Source: JBGANR01 sp044222225 | Lineage (GTDB): Bacteria; Actinomycetota; Actinomycetes; Mycobacteriales; Mycobacteriaceae | NCBI GenBank assembly: GCA_044222225.1 | Contig: JBGANR010000009.1 | Coordinates: 96,137-160,136 of the forward strand | DNA length: 64,000 nucleotides | Direction: 5' to 3' | Shown: positions 27,070-36,073 of the stretch, piece after piece | How positions within the stretch are numbered: the stretch's first letter is position 1 | Layout of the letters: every line of letters starts with the position of its first letter | Program-made: the position numbers and the translations under genes | The notes under the pieces: model-generated | Told to the model about the DNA's origin: nothing | Seen by the model: only the letters and a program-made list of their open reading frames with translations | Databases searched by the model: none

Positions 27070-28317
27070 ATGAGCGACACCGACCCCCGCGACGACTCCC
27101 CCGAGCCCACCGTGCCGGCTGAGCCCACTGCGCCGGCCGAGCCCACCGTGCCGGCCGAGGCCGCCGCGCCGACGGAGCCGGTGGCGTCGACAGAACCCGA
27201 GGCACCGACCGAGGCCGTGACAGCGGCGCCCACCGAGCCCGTTGCGCCGACCGAGGCCACCGGACCGACGGAGACCATGTCGGTTCCGGCCGACGAGTCG
27301 CCTACCGGTGAGATCCCCGTCGTCGCGTCCGGACGTGACTTCCGTGACACCGCGGCCTTCTCGCCGGGAACCTCCCAGTTCCCGGCTGCCGCGGCGTGGA
27401 GCCAAAGCGGACAGACGCCCGCCGCGCAGATGTCGGACGCCGATCTGGCGAACTACTCTGACGTCGGTGACGACCAGCAGATCGGCGAGAAGCCGAAGAA
27501 GAAGCGCCGGAGACCGCTGATGACAGCGGGCATCGTCGCCGCCGTCGTCCTGCTGCTCGCCGTCGTCGGCCTCGGCGGCACCGAGCTGTACCTGCGTAAC
27601 AAGACCGTCGACTGCCTCTCCGAGCAGTTCACGACGGCTCTCGGCACCCCGACGACCGTCGACATCAGCGGGCGCCCCGTTCTGCTGCAGTACCTCGACA
27701 ACGAGGTCCAGTGGGTGAGCATCGACACCGACGACTCGCAGGCCGGACGCGACGGCATCCGGCTGCACGGCCGGGCCGACCGTGTCGGGCAGTCCGCGGA
27801 CGGCATGACGCTCGGCGCGCTCGACGCCGTCATCACCATCCCGACGGCCTGGCTCCAGCAGCTGACCAAGCAGCCGCAGACCGGCTCGCCGGGCACTCAG
27901 CAACAGCAGGCCGGGGCGTTCACCATCGACGACATCTCGACGCTGCCGGACAAGGAATCGCTGGTCATCAAGGCGAAGTACCCGATCATCTTCGGCATCG
28001 CCATCGACGTCGAGGCCACCATCAAGCTGACGGTCGCAGACGGCAAGCTCGCGTTCCGCGTCACGGACGTGTCGACACCGCTCAGCCCGTTCCCGATCCC
28101 CGCGTCCTGGGCCGACGACGCCGTGCAGCAGCTGCGGCCGAAGATCATCCCGCCGGCACTCGACGCCCTGACGATCAGCTCGCTGAAGTGGGGCATGTCG
28201 GATATCACGGCGACCGTGACGGCCCGCGACACGACGCTGCCCACCGGCGGCCAGAGCGGCGACCAGCAGCAGGCCCAGACTCAGAACCAGAACGGGCCGT
28301 CCTGCTCGATCATCTGA
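27070..28317 (+). CDS. DUF2993 (LmeA-like) membrane protein with Pro/Glu-rich cytoplasmic repeat
   Basis: A 415-residue protein. The N-terminal 60 residues are repeats of the type PAEPTVPAEPTAP. A basic KPKKKRRRPLM leads into one membrane helix (TAGIVAAVVLLLAVVGLGGTELYL), and a DUF2993 domain lies outside (VDCLSEQFTTALGTPTTVDI...). The mycobacterial relative LmeA is a periplasmic mannosyltransferase-maturation factor for lipomannan, so a cell-envelope role is plausible. Position matches Rv0479c. The repeat region is likely disordered and variable in length. Confidence 0.82.
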   Translation: MSDTDPRDDSPEPTVPAEPTAPAEPTVPAEAAAPTEPVASTEPEAPTEAVTAAPTEPVAPTEATGPTETMSVPADESPTGEIPVVASGRDFRDTAAFSPGTSQFPAAAAWSQSGQTPAAQMSDADLANYSDVGDDQQIGEKPKKKRRRPLMTAGIVAAVVLLLAVVGLGGTELYLRNKTVDCLSEQFTTALGTPTTVDISGRPVLLQYLDNEVQWVSIDTDDSQAGRDGIRLHGRADRVGQSADGMTLGALDAVITIPTAWLQQLTKQPQTGSPGTQQQQAGAFTIDDISTLPDKESLVIKAKYPIIFGIAIDVEATIKLTVADGKLAFRVTDVSTPLSPFPIPASWADDAVQQLRPKIIPPALDALTISSLKWGMSDITATVTARDTTLPTGGQSGDQQQAQTQNQNGPSCSII

Positions 28318-28322
28318 CGGAA

Positions 28323-28381
28323 CCTGTCTCTGTCAGACCGGACGTGGACGTATAGACCGCGTCGGCCCGCTCAGAGACAGG
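28323..28381. terminator. CGTATA-apex hairpin B
   Basis: Arms CCTGTCTCTGTCAGACCGGAC (first 20 at 28323-28342) and 28361-28381 pair well at the base (ten perfect pairs) and top. The loop reads GTGGACGTATAGACCGC. It sits between the convergent DUF2993 and deoC genes. Confidence 0.7.
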
Positions 28382-28392
28382 CTCCGGACACA

Positions 28393-29064
28393 TCAGTCGG
28401 AGAAGCCGTCGAGCACCGAGCGCGAACCGGACAAACCGAGCCGCGTGGCGCCCGCGTCCAGGAGTTGCGCCGCGAATTCGGCGGTCCGGATGCCCCCGGA
28501 CGCCTTGACGCCGACCCGATCCGGCACCGCGCCCCGCATGATCTCCACCGCGCGCACGCTCGCGCCGCCCGCGGGGTGAAAGCCCGTGGACGTCTTGACC
28601 ATCGACGCGCCGGCCCGCACGGACGCCAGGCAGGCGCCGACGAGGACGTCCTCACCGCCGAGCTCGAGCAGCGCCGCGGACTCGAGGATCACCTTGAGGC
28701 CGACGTCCTCACCGATCGCCTGCCGCACGGTGAGGACGTCGGCGAACACCTCGTCGAACCTGCCGTCGACGGCCGCCCCGACGTCGATGACCATGTCGAT
28801 CTCCGTCACCCCGTTGTCGACGGCCAGCTTCGATTCGGACGCCTTGATGAGCGAGTGGTGCTTGCCCGACGGGAAGCCGGACACCGCGCAGGCGACCCGG
28901 CCGCGCGTGTCGATGGGGAACATCGACGGTGACAGGCACACCGCCAGCACGCCGAGGTCGGCGGCCTCGGCGATCGCCGCCTCCGCGTCGGCGCGGGTGG
29001 CCTCCGGCTTGAGCAACGTGTGGTCGACGAGCGCCGCCACCTGATCACGGGTGTATGAAGTCAT
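28393..29064 (-). CDS. deoC: Deoxyribose-phosphate aldolase
   Basis: A 223-residue class I aldolase converting deoxyribose-5-phosphate to acetaldehyde and glyceraldehyde-3-phosphate. VDHTLLKPEAT opens the barrel, the Schiff-base lysine lies in SMVKTSTGFHPAGGAS, and VGVKASGGIRT carries the second lysine. TAGGCT lies six bases before the ATG (leaderless). It is divergent from purU across 28 bp. Position matches Rv0478. Confidence 0.94.
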   Translation of the reverse strand: MTSYTRDQVAALVDHTLLKPEATRADAEAAIAEAADLGVLAVCLSPSMFPIDTRGRVACAVSGFPSGKHHSLIKASESKLAVDNGVTEIDMVIDVGAAVDGRFDEVFADVLTVRQAIGEDVGLKVILESAALLELGGEDVLVGACLASVRAGASMVKTSTGFHPAGGASVRAVEIMRGAVPDRVGVKASGGIRTAEFAAQLLDAGATRLGLSGSRSVLDGFSD

Positions 29065-29092
29065 GCGATGAGCCTATGCAAAGCTGATCGGC

Positions 29093-29962
29093 ATGCAGGC
29101 CCCGTCCGACGACAGGATCGTCCTCACTCTCGGTTGTCCCGACACCGTCGGCATCGTCGCCCGGATCAGCACCTTCCTCGCCGACGTCGGAGCGTGGATC
29201 GTCGAGGCCGGCTATCACTCCGATCCCGATACGGGATGGTTCTTCACCCGCCAGGCCGTGCGCGCCGGCTCGGTGCCGCTGTCCGTCGACGAACTGCGTG
29301 AGCGCTTCACCGCCGAGGTCGCGGCCCCGCTGGGCGCCGAGACGCGATGGAGCATCGTGGCGAGCGCCGAGCGCAAGAAGATCGTCGTCCTCGCCAGCCG
29401 CGAGGGACACTGCCTGCACGATCTGCTCGCCCGGTCGCTGCGGGGCGAGCTGCCGGCGGAGATCGCCGCCGTCGTCGCCAATCACGCCGACCTGCAGGAG
29501 TACACCGAGCGGCTCGGCGTGCCGTTCCACCACGTCCCCTTCGCCGATAAGCCGGCCGCCTTCGCGCGTGTCAAAGAGATCGTCGACGGCCACGATCCCG
29601 ATGCGATCGTCCTCGCCCGGTTCATGCAGGTGCTGCCCGCCGAGTTGTGCGCCGAGTGGGAGGGCCGGGCGATCAACATCCACCACAGCTTCCTGCCGTC
29701 GTTCGTCGGCGCCCGGCCGTACCACCAGGCGTTCGCGCGCGGCGTCAAGCTCATCGGCGCCACCTGCCACTACGTGACGGGCGAGCTCGACGCCGGCCCG
29801 ATCATCGAGCAGGACGTCGCCCGCGTCGATCATTCGGACGGCGTCACGGAGATGGTGCGCCGCGGCCGGGACGTCGAGACCCAGGTACTCGCCCGTGGCC
29901 TGCGCTGGCACCTCGAGGGCCGGGTCGTCCGGCACGGCAACAAGACGGTCGTCTTCAACTGA
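29093..29962 (+). CDS. purU: Formyltetrahydrofolate deformylase
   Basis: A 289-residue enzyme hydrolysing 10-formyl-THF to formate and THF. The N-terminal ACT domain (RIVLTLGCPDTVGIVARISTFLAD) is followed by a formyltransferase-like domain with NIHHSFLPSFVGARPYHQAFARGV (Asn-His motif) and HYVTGELDAGPIIEQD (catalytic Asp). It balances the one-carbon pool between purine and methionine use. It is divergent from deoC. Confidence 0.93.
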   Translation: MQAPSDDRIVLTLGCPDTVGIVARISTFLADVGAWIVEAGYHSDPDTGWFFTRQAVRAGSVPLSVDELRERFTAEVAAPLGAETRWSIVASAERKKIVVLASREGHCLHDLLARSLRGELPAEIAAVVANHADLQEYTERLGVPFHHVPFADKPAAFARVKEIVDGHDPDAIVLARFMQVLPAELCAEWEGRAINIHHSFLPSFVGARPYHQAFARGVKLIGATCHYVTGELDAGPIIEQDVARVDHSDGVTEMVRRGRDVETQVLARGLRWHLEGRVVRHGNKTVVFN

Positions 29963-29998
29963 CCCGACTCGGTCCGGCAGCCCACGATCTGACCCGGC

Positions 29999-31039
29999 TC
30001 AGCCCAGCAGCCCCGCGATCGCCTCGTTGACCTCGCGGCCCGCCTCGATCGGGCTCATGTGGCCGACGCCGGGCAGGATGATCGTCTCGCGCAGCACCCC
30101 GGCGTCGCGCAGGACGCCCGCGATCCGCACGGCGTGCACCGGCGGCGTCAGCCGATCCTCGACGCCGGCCAGCACAGTCGTCGGCACCGTGAGATTGCGG
30201 ACGCCGCCCCATACGTTGACGCCGATCATCGCGGAGCCGACGCGGGCGCGCGTCACCGCCGGGCAGGCCGCGATGATGTCGGCCGAGAAGCGCACGTGCT
30301 CGGCCGTCGACTGCGGGGCGAGCGCGCCGTACTGCACGAACCGATCGGCGACGGCGCCCTCGTGCGTCGGCGCCGGCACGCCGAGGATGAGCCGGCCCAC
30401 GACGTCCCGGACGGCGTTGAACGGCTGCGCATCGGGCATCGGCAGAACCGTCGACTCCTCGATGACGTCACTCGCCGCCGTCGACGCCAGCAGCACGCCC
30501 GAGGCGTACTTCGCGACGTCCGCGCCGTGATCGCGCGCCCACCCCAGCAGCGCCATGCCGCCGAGGCTGTGCCCGACGAGCACGGCCCGCTCACCGTTCA
30601 GCAACGTCGCCTCCAGGACCGCGGCCAGGTCGGCGCCGAGCACACCGCTCGTCGGCTTCGCCGTACCGAGTTCACTGCGGCCGTGTCCGCGCAGGTCGAA
30701 GGCGATGACGCGGTGATCGCGCACGAACTCCGTCAGCTGCGCGCGCCAGAAGTCGATCTGACACGTCCAGCCGTGGACGAGCACGATGGTGCCCACCGGA
30801 TCGTCCGGGCCGAAGATCTCCACGTGCAGCGCCGCGCCGTCAGCGGCGAGCACCGAGCGTGTCTGCCGCGGCTCGACGCGCGTGGCGAGCAGCGGATCCG
30901 GCGGCGCCTCGCGCGGTTTCGGCGAGCGCAGCGCCGCGACACCGATCGCCGCGAACGCACCGCCGACGGTCGCCGCGCCGGCCGTCGTCACCGCCGCGGC
31001 GGCGGCGAGTCCCGCGAGTCTGAGTCCCCGTGCCGACAT
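29999..31039 (-). CDS. Alpha/beta hydrolase with N-terminal hydrophobic segment
   Basis: A 346-residue hydrolase. An Ala-rich N-terminal segment (LAGLAAAAAVTTAGAATVGGAFAAIGVAAL) could be a signal peptide or anchor. TIVLVHGWTCQIDFWRAQL gives the oxyanion loop, VLVGHSLGGMALLGWAR the nucleophile elbow GHSLG, VLAGVEDRLTPP the acid, and PGVGHMSPIEAG the histidine. It is last in the unit hbhA - DUF2516 - MerR - hydrolase. Possibly a cell-envelope lipid esterase (inference). Confidence 0.82.
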   Translation of the reverse strand: MSARGLRLAGLAAAAAVTTAGAATVGGAFAAIGVAALRSPKPREAPPDPLLATRVEPRQTRSVLAADGAALHVEIFGPDDPVGTIVLVHGWTCQIDFWRAQLTEFVRDHRVIAFDLRGHGRSELGTAKPTSGVLGADLAAVLEATLLNGERAVLVGHSLGGMALLGWARDHGADVAKYASGVLLASTAASDVIEESTVLPMPDAQPFNAVRDVVGRLILGVPAPTHEGAVADRFVQYGALAPQSTAEHVRFSADIIAACPAVTRARVGSAMIGVNVWGGVRNLTVPTTVLAGVEDRLTPPVHAVRIAGVLRDAGVLRETIILPGVGHMSPIEAGREVNEAIAGLLG

Positions 31040-31054
31040 GTGCCCTCCCCTGAC

Positions 31055-31825
31055 TCAGGCTTCCGCTTCGGGCTCGTCGCCGAGGCCGAGCCGCTCGGCC
31101 GCACGACCGAGCGCGCGGGAGATCTCGGCGTCGAGTTCGCGGGCCAGTATATTGGCGACGAGCGTCGGGGCGAGCGGACGCAGCTGCGTGATGAGCTCGG
31201 CGGCCTGCGAGACCTCCTCCGCGCTGGGATGGAACTCGCCCTCCGGCGACATGTAGCGGTCGGTGACGATCGTCACGAACCGCTCCGCGATGTCGTGGAC
31301 GTCGTTCTGCACCTGCTCCCAGGCCGTCAGCACCTGCACGAGCGGCACGCCGGCCGAGACGAGCAGCTCGGCGACTTCGAGCAGGTCGGGCTCCCGGACG
31401 ACGTAGTGGGCGCCCTCGCCGACGAGCAGACCGAGCCGCTCGCTCAACGCGATCGTGACGTCCGTGGACTCGTCCCCGAAGATCGTCTTGAGCTCGGCGC
31501 GGGTCACCTTCGTCAGGTTCTTGAGCCCGCGCAGCCGGGACCGGATCGCCAGGCCACGACGCTGCGGCGCCGGCGCACCGAGCACGGCCGTCACGGTCAT
31601 GTCGTGCTTCGCGGCGAGCAACAGCTCGCTGATCGTCGCGAAGGTGTATCCCCGCTCCAGCATCCGCGAGATGACGACGAGCCGGGTGAGATGGTCGTCG
31701 TCGTACAGCCCGACGCGCCCCTTGAGCCGGGGCGGCGGCAGCAGCCCACGGTCCTGATAGACCCGGATGTTGCGGACGCTCACGCCCGCCGCCTCCGCAA
31801 GTTCGGCGATCCGGTAGTCGGCCAT
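31055..31825 (-). CDS. MerR family transcriptional regulator
   Basis: A 256-residue regulator with N-terminal HTH YRIAELAEAAGVSVRNIRVYQDRGLLPPPRLKGRVGLYDDDHLTRL. Helices follow (MLERGYTFATISELLLAAKHD), and a long C-terminal region without cysteine metal sites, so it is not a metal-type MerR. It begins four bases after the DUF2516 stop and is followed closely by the hydrolase, indicating cotranscription. Inducer unknown. Confidence 0.87.
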   Translation of the reverse strand: MADYRIAELAEAAGVSVRNIRVYQDRGLLPPPRLKGRVGLYDDDHLTRLVVISRMLERGYTFATISELLLAAKHDMTVTAVLGAPAPQRRGLAIRSRLRGLKNLTKVTRAELKTIFGDESTDVTIALSERLGLLVGEGAHYVVREPDLLEVAELLVSAGVPLVQVLTAWEQVQNDVHDIAERFVTIVTDRYMSPEGEFHPSAEEVSQAAELITQLRPLAPTLVANILARELDAEISRALGRAAERLGLGDEPEAEA

Positions 31826-31829
31826 GCGC

Positions 31830-32117
31830 TCAGCGACGACCGGTGACGGAGTCGAGCCGCGGCCGCACGTCGACGATGTAGACGAGTGCGGCGACCAGGC
31901 CGACGATCCACAGGATGGACCCCGCGCTGAACGCGAACATCGCGACCGTCCCCGCGAGGAGGATGCCGAGCCAGGCGGGCTTGGTCAGCCGGTCGACGGC
32001 CGGAAAGGCGTCCTTGCGCATCCGCGCGGCGTGCACCACCGCGTAGAGCCCGACGACGACGCTGACGACCCAGATGGCGAACAGAACATACGAAATGGTG
32101 CTGCCGAGACCGGACAT
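31830..32117 (-). CDS. DUF2516 small membrane protein
   Basis: A 95-residue protein with three hydrophobic segments: SYVLFAIWVVSVVVGLYAVVHA, AWLGILLAGTVAMFAFSAG, and SILWIVGLVAALVYIVDVRPRL. It corresponds to Rv0476 beside hbhA. I chose the ATG giving MSGLGSTISY; a GTG four codons earlier (VNSLM) is equally possible. No function is established. Confidence 0.75.
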   Translation of the reverse strand: MSGLGSTISYVLFAIWVVSVVVGLYAVVHAARMRKDAFPAVDRLTKPAWLGILLAGTVAMFAFSAGSILWIVGLVAALVYIVDVRPRLDSVTGRR

Positions 32118-32214
32118 GAGCGAATTCACCCTATCGACTCTACTGCGCCGCGGCCCGATCGCCGCCTGTTCGCCGGGCCGGCGACGCCCGCCGCACGGAC
32201 ACCCCGGACACGAC

Positions 32215-32245
32215 GAATGCCCCGCGCGGTCTGCGCGGGGCATTC
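32215..32245. terminator. Strong terminator after hbhA
   Basis: A perfect 13-bp stem, GAATGCCCCGCGC/GCGCGGGGCATTC, with a five-base loop. It lies 39 bp downstream of hbhA on the minus strand and before DUF2516, so it likely limits read-through from the highly expressed hbhA. Confidence 0.85.
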
Positions 32246-32283
32246 GCCCGTGATGCGTCCGCCCGTACCGGGCGGTGTGCGGA

Positions 32284-33009
32284 TCAGGCCTCCGGGGTGA
32301 CCTTCTTGACCGGAGCGGCGGCCTTCTTCGCGGGCGCCTTCTTGGCCGGAGCGGCCTTCTTGGCGGCGGGCGCGGCCGGAGCCTTCTCCTCGGCCGGGGC
32401 CGGGGTCTCGGCGGCGGGCTTCGCGGCCGGCGCGACCTTCTTGGCGCTTTCGACGGCCACGGCGGTGGCCTTCTCGACCGCGTCCACGGCCTTCTCGGCG
32501 GCGTCGGCGACGGCCTTGCCGACCTCCTCGCGGCCCGTGGCCTTGGCCGCGAGCTTGGCGGCGCGCTCACCGGCGGCGCGGGTCTGGGCGGTGACGGTGC
32601 CCAGCGCGTCCTCGGTCAGCTCGACGGCGTCGGTGTACGCCTTCTCGGCGCGCTCGACGTTGCCCTCGACGAGGTCCTGGGCGTGCAGCCGACCGAGGGC
32701 GTCCTCGCCGCGCTCGGCGAGCGCGTTGTAGATGCTGGTCGCGGCGGTGATGTACGCCTCGGCGACCTTGCGGAGCTCCTCCGGCGTGAACTTGCCGCGC
32801 AGCTCCTCGATCGCCGCGGGGGCCTCGGCCTGCCGCTTGACCAGACGCTCACGAGCGTCGTCGAAGTTCTGCTGGGCGTTCTCGGCGGCCTCGTCGGCGG
32901 CGGCGCGCAGCTTGGTGAGGATGTCGTTGACTCCGGCGATCGCGAGATCGCCCGCGCCGACGGCGGCGTAGAACGGCGTCTTGACGTCGTAGAGGTTCTC
33001 GGTGGTCAT
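32284..33009 (-). CDS. hbhA: Heparin-binding hemagglutinin-like protein
   Basis: A 241-residue protein. The N-terminal half is a long helical coiled-coil (LYDVKTPFYAAVGAGDLAIAGVNDILTKL... EELRKVAEAYITAATSIYNAL). The tail is made of Lys/Ala/Pro repeats such as KKAAPAKKAPAKKAAAP (last 50 residues). In mycobacteria the tail binds heparan sulfate and the protein also affects lipid bodies. Here it is longer than the mycobacterial protein (about 199 residues) in its linker. GAGGAATGGAGA precedes the ATG. Neighbours match Rv0474-Rv0476. Adhesin function in this organism is inference. Confidence 0.88.
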   Translation of the reverse strand: MTTENLYDVKTPFYAAVGAGDLAIAGVNDILTKLRAAADEAAENAQQNFDDARERLVKRQAEAPAAIEELRGKFTPEELRKVAEAYITAATSIYNALAERGEDALGRLHAQDLVEGNVERAEKAYTDAVELTEDALGTVTAQTRAAGERAAKLAAKATGREEVGKAVADAAEKAVDAVEKATAVAVESAKKVAPAAKPAAETPAPAEEKAPAAPAAKKAAPAKKAPAKKAAAPVKKVTPEA

Positions 33010-33152
33010 GATGTTCTCCATTCCTCGTCTGCAGACGTGCACACGATCAGTCTTTTATTCGCATGTCAGACATGCTTGATCAACGTCGATGACTCGGGCG
33101 TCGACGCTCACCCCGCTGCGACGGCAGCGATCAGTGGATTTCGAATGTCACC

Positions 33153-33177
33153 GGGCGCCCCTCGGCGGGGCCTGCCC
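33153..33177 (-). terminator. Hairpin after the XRE gene
   Basis: GGGCGCCCC/GGGGCCTGCCC around TCGGC, nine bases beyond the XRE regulator's stop on the minus strand. It has no T-run, and it separates that gene from the hbhA promoter region (33010-33152). Confidence 0.6.
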
Positions 33178-33185
33178 GACAGGGC

Positions 33186-33677
33186 CTAGTTCTCGGCGTC
33201 GGCCGGCGAGACGTCCGTCGGCGATGCCACCGCGACGCTCCCGGCCCGTTCCGCGCCGCCGTCCGGCGACGCGCCGTTCTCCTGCGCGTTCTCTCGACAG
33301 AAGCTGTCGTAGATCTCGAGCATGACCTGCTTCTGACGCTCGTTGATCGAGGTGTCGGCGTGGATCGAATCCCTCACCGCACTGGCCGCGCGGGCTTCGA
33401 GAATGCCCGCCCGCACGTAGAGCGCCTCGGCCGAAACCCGAAGACCCTTCGCGATCTGGGCCAGCACCTCGGCGGACGGCTTGCGCAGTCCGCGTTCGAT
33501 CTGACTCAGATAGGGGTTGCTGACCCCCGCCCGCTCCGCGAGCTGTCGCAGAGACACCTCGGTCGCGAGCCGCTGCGCCCGAATGAAACCACCGATGTCC
33601 AGGGCCGCCTGCGCGGCGATCGCTGTGACGTCCTCCCGCTTGCCTTCATCGGCATCTCGGTCTGACGTCGGTGTCAT
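33186..33677 (-). CDS. XRE family transcriptional regulator (Rv0474-like)
   Basis: A 163-residue protein with a Cro/CI HTH at about residues 25-85 (IGGFIRAQRLATEVSLRQLAERAGVSNPYLSQIERGLRKPSAEVLAQIAKGL). An acidic helical segment (AVRDSIHADTSINERQKQVMLEIYDSF) and a disordered tail follow. The ATG lies six bases after AAGGAGGA. It is directly upstream of hbhA, as Rv0474 is. Two TGCTAGCA palindromes lie over its promoter, so autoregulation is likely. Confidence 0.88.
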   Translation of the reverse strand: MTPTSDRDADEGKREDVTAIAAQAALDIGGFIRAQRLATEVSLRQLAERAGVSNPYLSQIERGLRKPSAEVLAQIAKGLRVSAEALYVRAGILEARAASAVRDSIHADTSINERQKQVMLEIYDSFCRENAQENGASPDGGAERAGSVAVASPTDVSPADAEN

Positions 33678-33717
33678 CGGTTCCTCCTTCGAGCGATGAG
33701 ATCAGCTTATGCCGGGG

Positions 33718-33746
33718 TGCTAGCAGTTGCAAGCATCCTGCTAGCA
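33718..33746. promoter_or_regulatory. Tandem TGCTAGCA operator over the XRE promoter
   Basis: Two perfect TGCTAGCA palindromes at 33718-33725 and 33739-33746 are spaced 21 bp apart, two helical turns, so dimers would bind the same face. The -10 TAAGCT (33707-33712, minus strand) lies just downstream, so the sites overlap the -35 region. The XRE regulator itself is the obvious candidate ligand. Confidence 0.6.
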
Positions 33747-33778
33747 AATGTGGCCGGACCCACAGAACCGCTCCCGCG

Positions 33779-35110
33779 TCAGCCGAACAACAACTCCGAG
33801 GCCGTATAGATCGTCAGCCCGGCCAGCGCACCGACGACCGTGCCGTTGATGCGGATGAACTGCAGGTCGCGGCCCACCTGCAGCTCGATCTTGCGGCCGG
33901 CCTCGTCGGCGTCCCAGCCCTGCACCGTCTCGGTGATGATCGAGATGATCTCGTCCGAGTAGTTCTCCGCGACGTGCCGCGCCATCCGCACCGTCCAGGC
34001 GTTGAGCTTGGTCAGCAGAGCCGGCTCGGCCTGCACCCGGGCCGCGACGTTGACCACCGACTCGGCGATCGTCACCCGCAGCGTGCTGTTGCGGTCCTCG
34101 AGTGCCTCCACGAGGATGTCCCGCGCCGAGCGCCAGGCGGTCGACGTCGCGTCCGTGACCTCGTCACGGGCCAGCAGCTCGGTCTTGACCTCCTCGAAGC
34201 TGGCGATGGTCTCGGGGTCGCGCTGCAGGTCGGCAGCGAACGTCGCGATCAGCTCGTCGATGGCGCGTCGCACCTCGTGCTGCGGATCGCTGTGCACGCG
34301 CCAGGTGAACTCGACGAGCTCCCGGTGGATCTTGTCCCCCACCAGCACGTTGACGAACCGCGGCGCCCAGTTCGGCGCGTCCTTCTCGATCAGCCGGTCG
34401 ATCAGCGGGCCCGCGTCGACGGCCCAGCGATAGGCCCGCTCGCAGAAGACGTCGACGAGCGGCAGCAGCCGGCCGTCGCGCTGTACCGACTCCAGCACCC
34501 GCCCGATCGGCGGCGCCCACTGCGGTTCGCCGAGCCAGCGCAGGCCGGACTGCACGAGCCGCTCGATGTCCTCGTCCCGCACCATCTCCGACGCCAGCCG
34601 CACGACGCGCGCGGCCTCGTCGTCGACGCGGTCCCGGTGGGCGGGATCGGCGACCCACGCCGAGACGCGTCGGGGCAGGTCGAGCTCGGCCGCCTTGGCG
34701 GCGACGACGTCCGCGGTGAGGAAGTTGCCCTTGACGAAGTCGGCGAGCGAATCCCCGATCTGGTCCTTCTTCTTGCGGATCAGCGCGGTGTGCGGGATCG
34801 GGATGCCGAGCGGGTGCCGGAACAGGGCCGTGACGGCGAACCAGTCGGCCAGTGCGCCGACCATCCCCGCCTCCGACGCCGCGCGTACGTAACCGACCCA
34901 GGCCCCGGCTCCGCCGCCGCGGTGTTCGAGGAAGCGGCACAGCAGGTAGACGGCGGCCGCCGCGACGAGGAAGCCCGTGGCGACGATCTTCATCCGCCGC
35001 AGACCCGCGGCCTTCTCGGCGTCGTCCTCCCCGCCGAGCGCGAACCCGCCGGCCCCCTGCGGCGACACCCGATGGCGCCCGGACGAAACAGCCTGCTCGT
35101 CGATGCTCAC
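33779..35110 (-). CDS. DUF445 family membrane protein
   Basis: A 443-residue protein with DUF445 features: helix MKIVATGFLVAAAAVYLLC, then EAGMVGALADWFAVTALFRHPLGIPIPHTALIRKKKDQIGDSLADFVKGNFLT, which is the family hallmark, a long amphipathic central region, and a C-terminal membrane helix (INGTVVGALAGLTIYTASELLF). Corresponds to Rv0473. The start is GTG. Function unestablished; it is divergent from a tetR gene. Confidence 0.85.
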   Translation of the reverse strand: MSIDEQAVSSGRHRVSPQGAGGFALGGEDDAEKAAGLRRMKIVATGFLVAAAAVYLLCRFLEHRGGGAGAWVGYVRAASEAGMVGALADWFAVTALFRHPLGIPIPHTALIRKKKDQIGDSLADFVKGNFLTADVVAAKAAELDLPRRVSAWVADPAHRDRVDDEAARVVRLASEMVRDEDIERLVQSGLRWLGEPQWAPPIGRVLESVQRDGRLLPLVDVFCERAYRWAVDAGPLIDRLIEKDAPNWAPRFVNVLVGDKIHRELVEFTWRVHSDPQHEVRRAIDELIATFAADLQRDPETIASFEEVKTELLARDEVTDATSTAWRSARDILVEALEDRNSTLRVTIAESVVNVAARVQAEPALLTKLNAWTVRMARHVAENYSDEIISIITETVQGWDADEAGRKIELQVGRDLQFIRINGTVVGALAGLTIYTASELLFG

Positions 35111-35209
35111 CCCGTCCAGTTAACCCGACGACAGACCCGTGACCCTCCTCACGTCCGACCCGCGCCGAGCGAGAACACCGTGACTCGCGGTGCCACCTAC
35201 CATGGGGTG

Positions 35210-36004
35210 GTGACCCCCCTCTCCGGCCTCAATCCGGCCACGCGTGCCAACCGTGCGTTGAAGGCCATTCGTCATGCCGCCGCCACCGGCGTCGGCATCG
35301 TCGAGGAGGCCACCGAGGCGGCGACAGGGAAGCAGGACGGGCGCAAGCAGCGTTGGCAGCAGCACAAGCAGCAGCGCCGCGCCGAGCTCGTCGACGGCAC
35401 CCTCGCGGCCATCCGCGAGCTCGGCGCCGACGCCGGGATGGACGAGATCGCCGCGCAGATCGGCGTCTCGAAGACCGTCCTCTACCGCTACTTCGCCGAC
35501 AAGAGCGACCTGACGACGTCGGCGATGCTGCGCTTCGTGCAGGTCTCGCTGCTGCCGCGGCTCGCCGATGCGCTGGAGGACAAGGGCGACGACGTCGTCG
35601 AGTACGACATGGTGCGCACCGCGATCACCGTCTACGTCCAGACGGTCGCCGAGGAACCGGCGATCTACGCCTTCATCACCACCGGCGGTTCCACCGAGGG
35701 GACGACGAACTCCGAGACGCTCATCGCGCAGATCGTCGAGTTCGCGATGCGGCTGCGGATGGACGAGTACGGCATCGACAGCGAAGGCGCGACCGTGTGG
35801 GCACACGGCATCGTCGGCGGCATCCAGCTCGCCACGCACTCCTGGGTGTCCGGAGGCGAGCTGCCGGCCGACCGCGTCATCGACTACCTGACGATGATGG
35901 TGTGGAGCTCGATCGTCGGCATCTTCCGCTACGAAGGCTCGGCGGACGCCTTCCGCGCCGCCGACCACCCCTTCCCGCCGGCCGACCGCACGCGTCACGA
36001 CTGA
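35210..36004 (+). CDS. TetR family transcriptional regulator
   Basis: A 264-residue regulator. It has an unusual 50-residue N-terminal extension, then HTH ELVDGTLAAIRELGADAGMDEIAAQIGVSKTVLYRYFADKSDL, and a C-terminal ligand domain with TMMVWSSIVGIFRYEGSADAF. The GTG lies six bases after TACCAT (leaderless). Corresponds to Rv0472c. It sits between DUF445 (divergent) and fadB2 (convergent). Likely lipid or acyl-CoA responsive from its position, but this is inference. Confidence 0.87.
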   Translation: MTPLSGLNPATRANRALKAIRHAAATGVGIVEEATEAATGKQDGRKQRWQQHKQQRRAELVDGTLAAIRELGADAGMDEIAAQIGVSKTVLYRYFADKSDLTTSAMLRFVQVSLLPRLADALEDKGDDVVEYDMVRTAITVYVQTVAEEPAIYAFITTGGSTEGTTNSETLIAQIVEFAMRLRMDEYGIDSEGATVWAHGIVGGIQLATHSWVSGGELPADRVIDYLTMMVWSSIVGIFRYEGSADAFRAADHPFPPADRTRHD

Positions 36005-36026
36005 CCCGGCGCCTCGCCGAAGCGGC

Positions 36027-36062
36027 GCGGCCGGCCCGGTGGTCTCCCACCGAGCCGGCCGC
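36027..36062. terminator. Bidirectional terminator between tetR and fadB2
   Basis: Sixteen-base arms, GCGGCCGGCCCGGTGG (36027-36042) and 36047-36062, pair with one mismatch around TCTC. It fills the 69-bp gap between convergent genes. Confidence 0.8.
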
Positions 36063-36073
36063 GACACCCGAGG

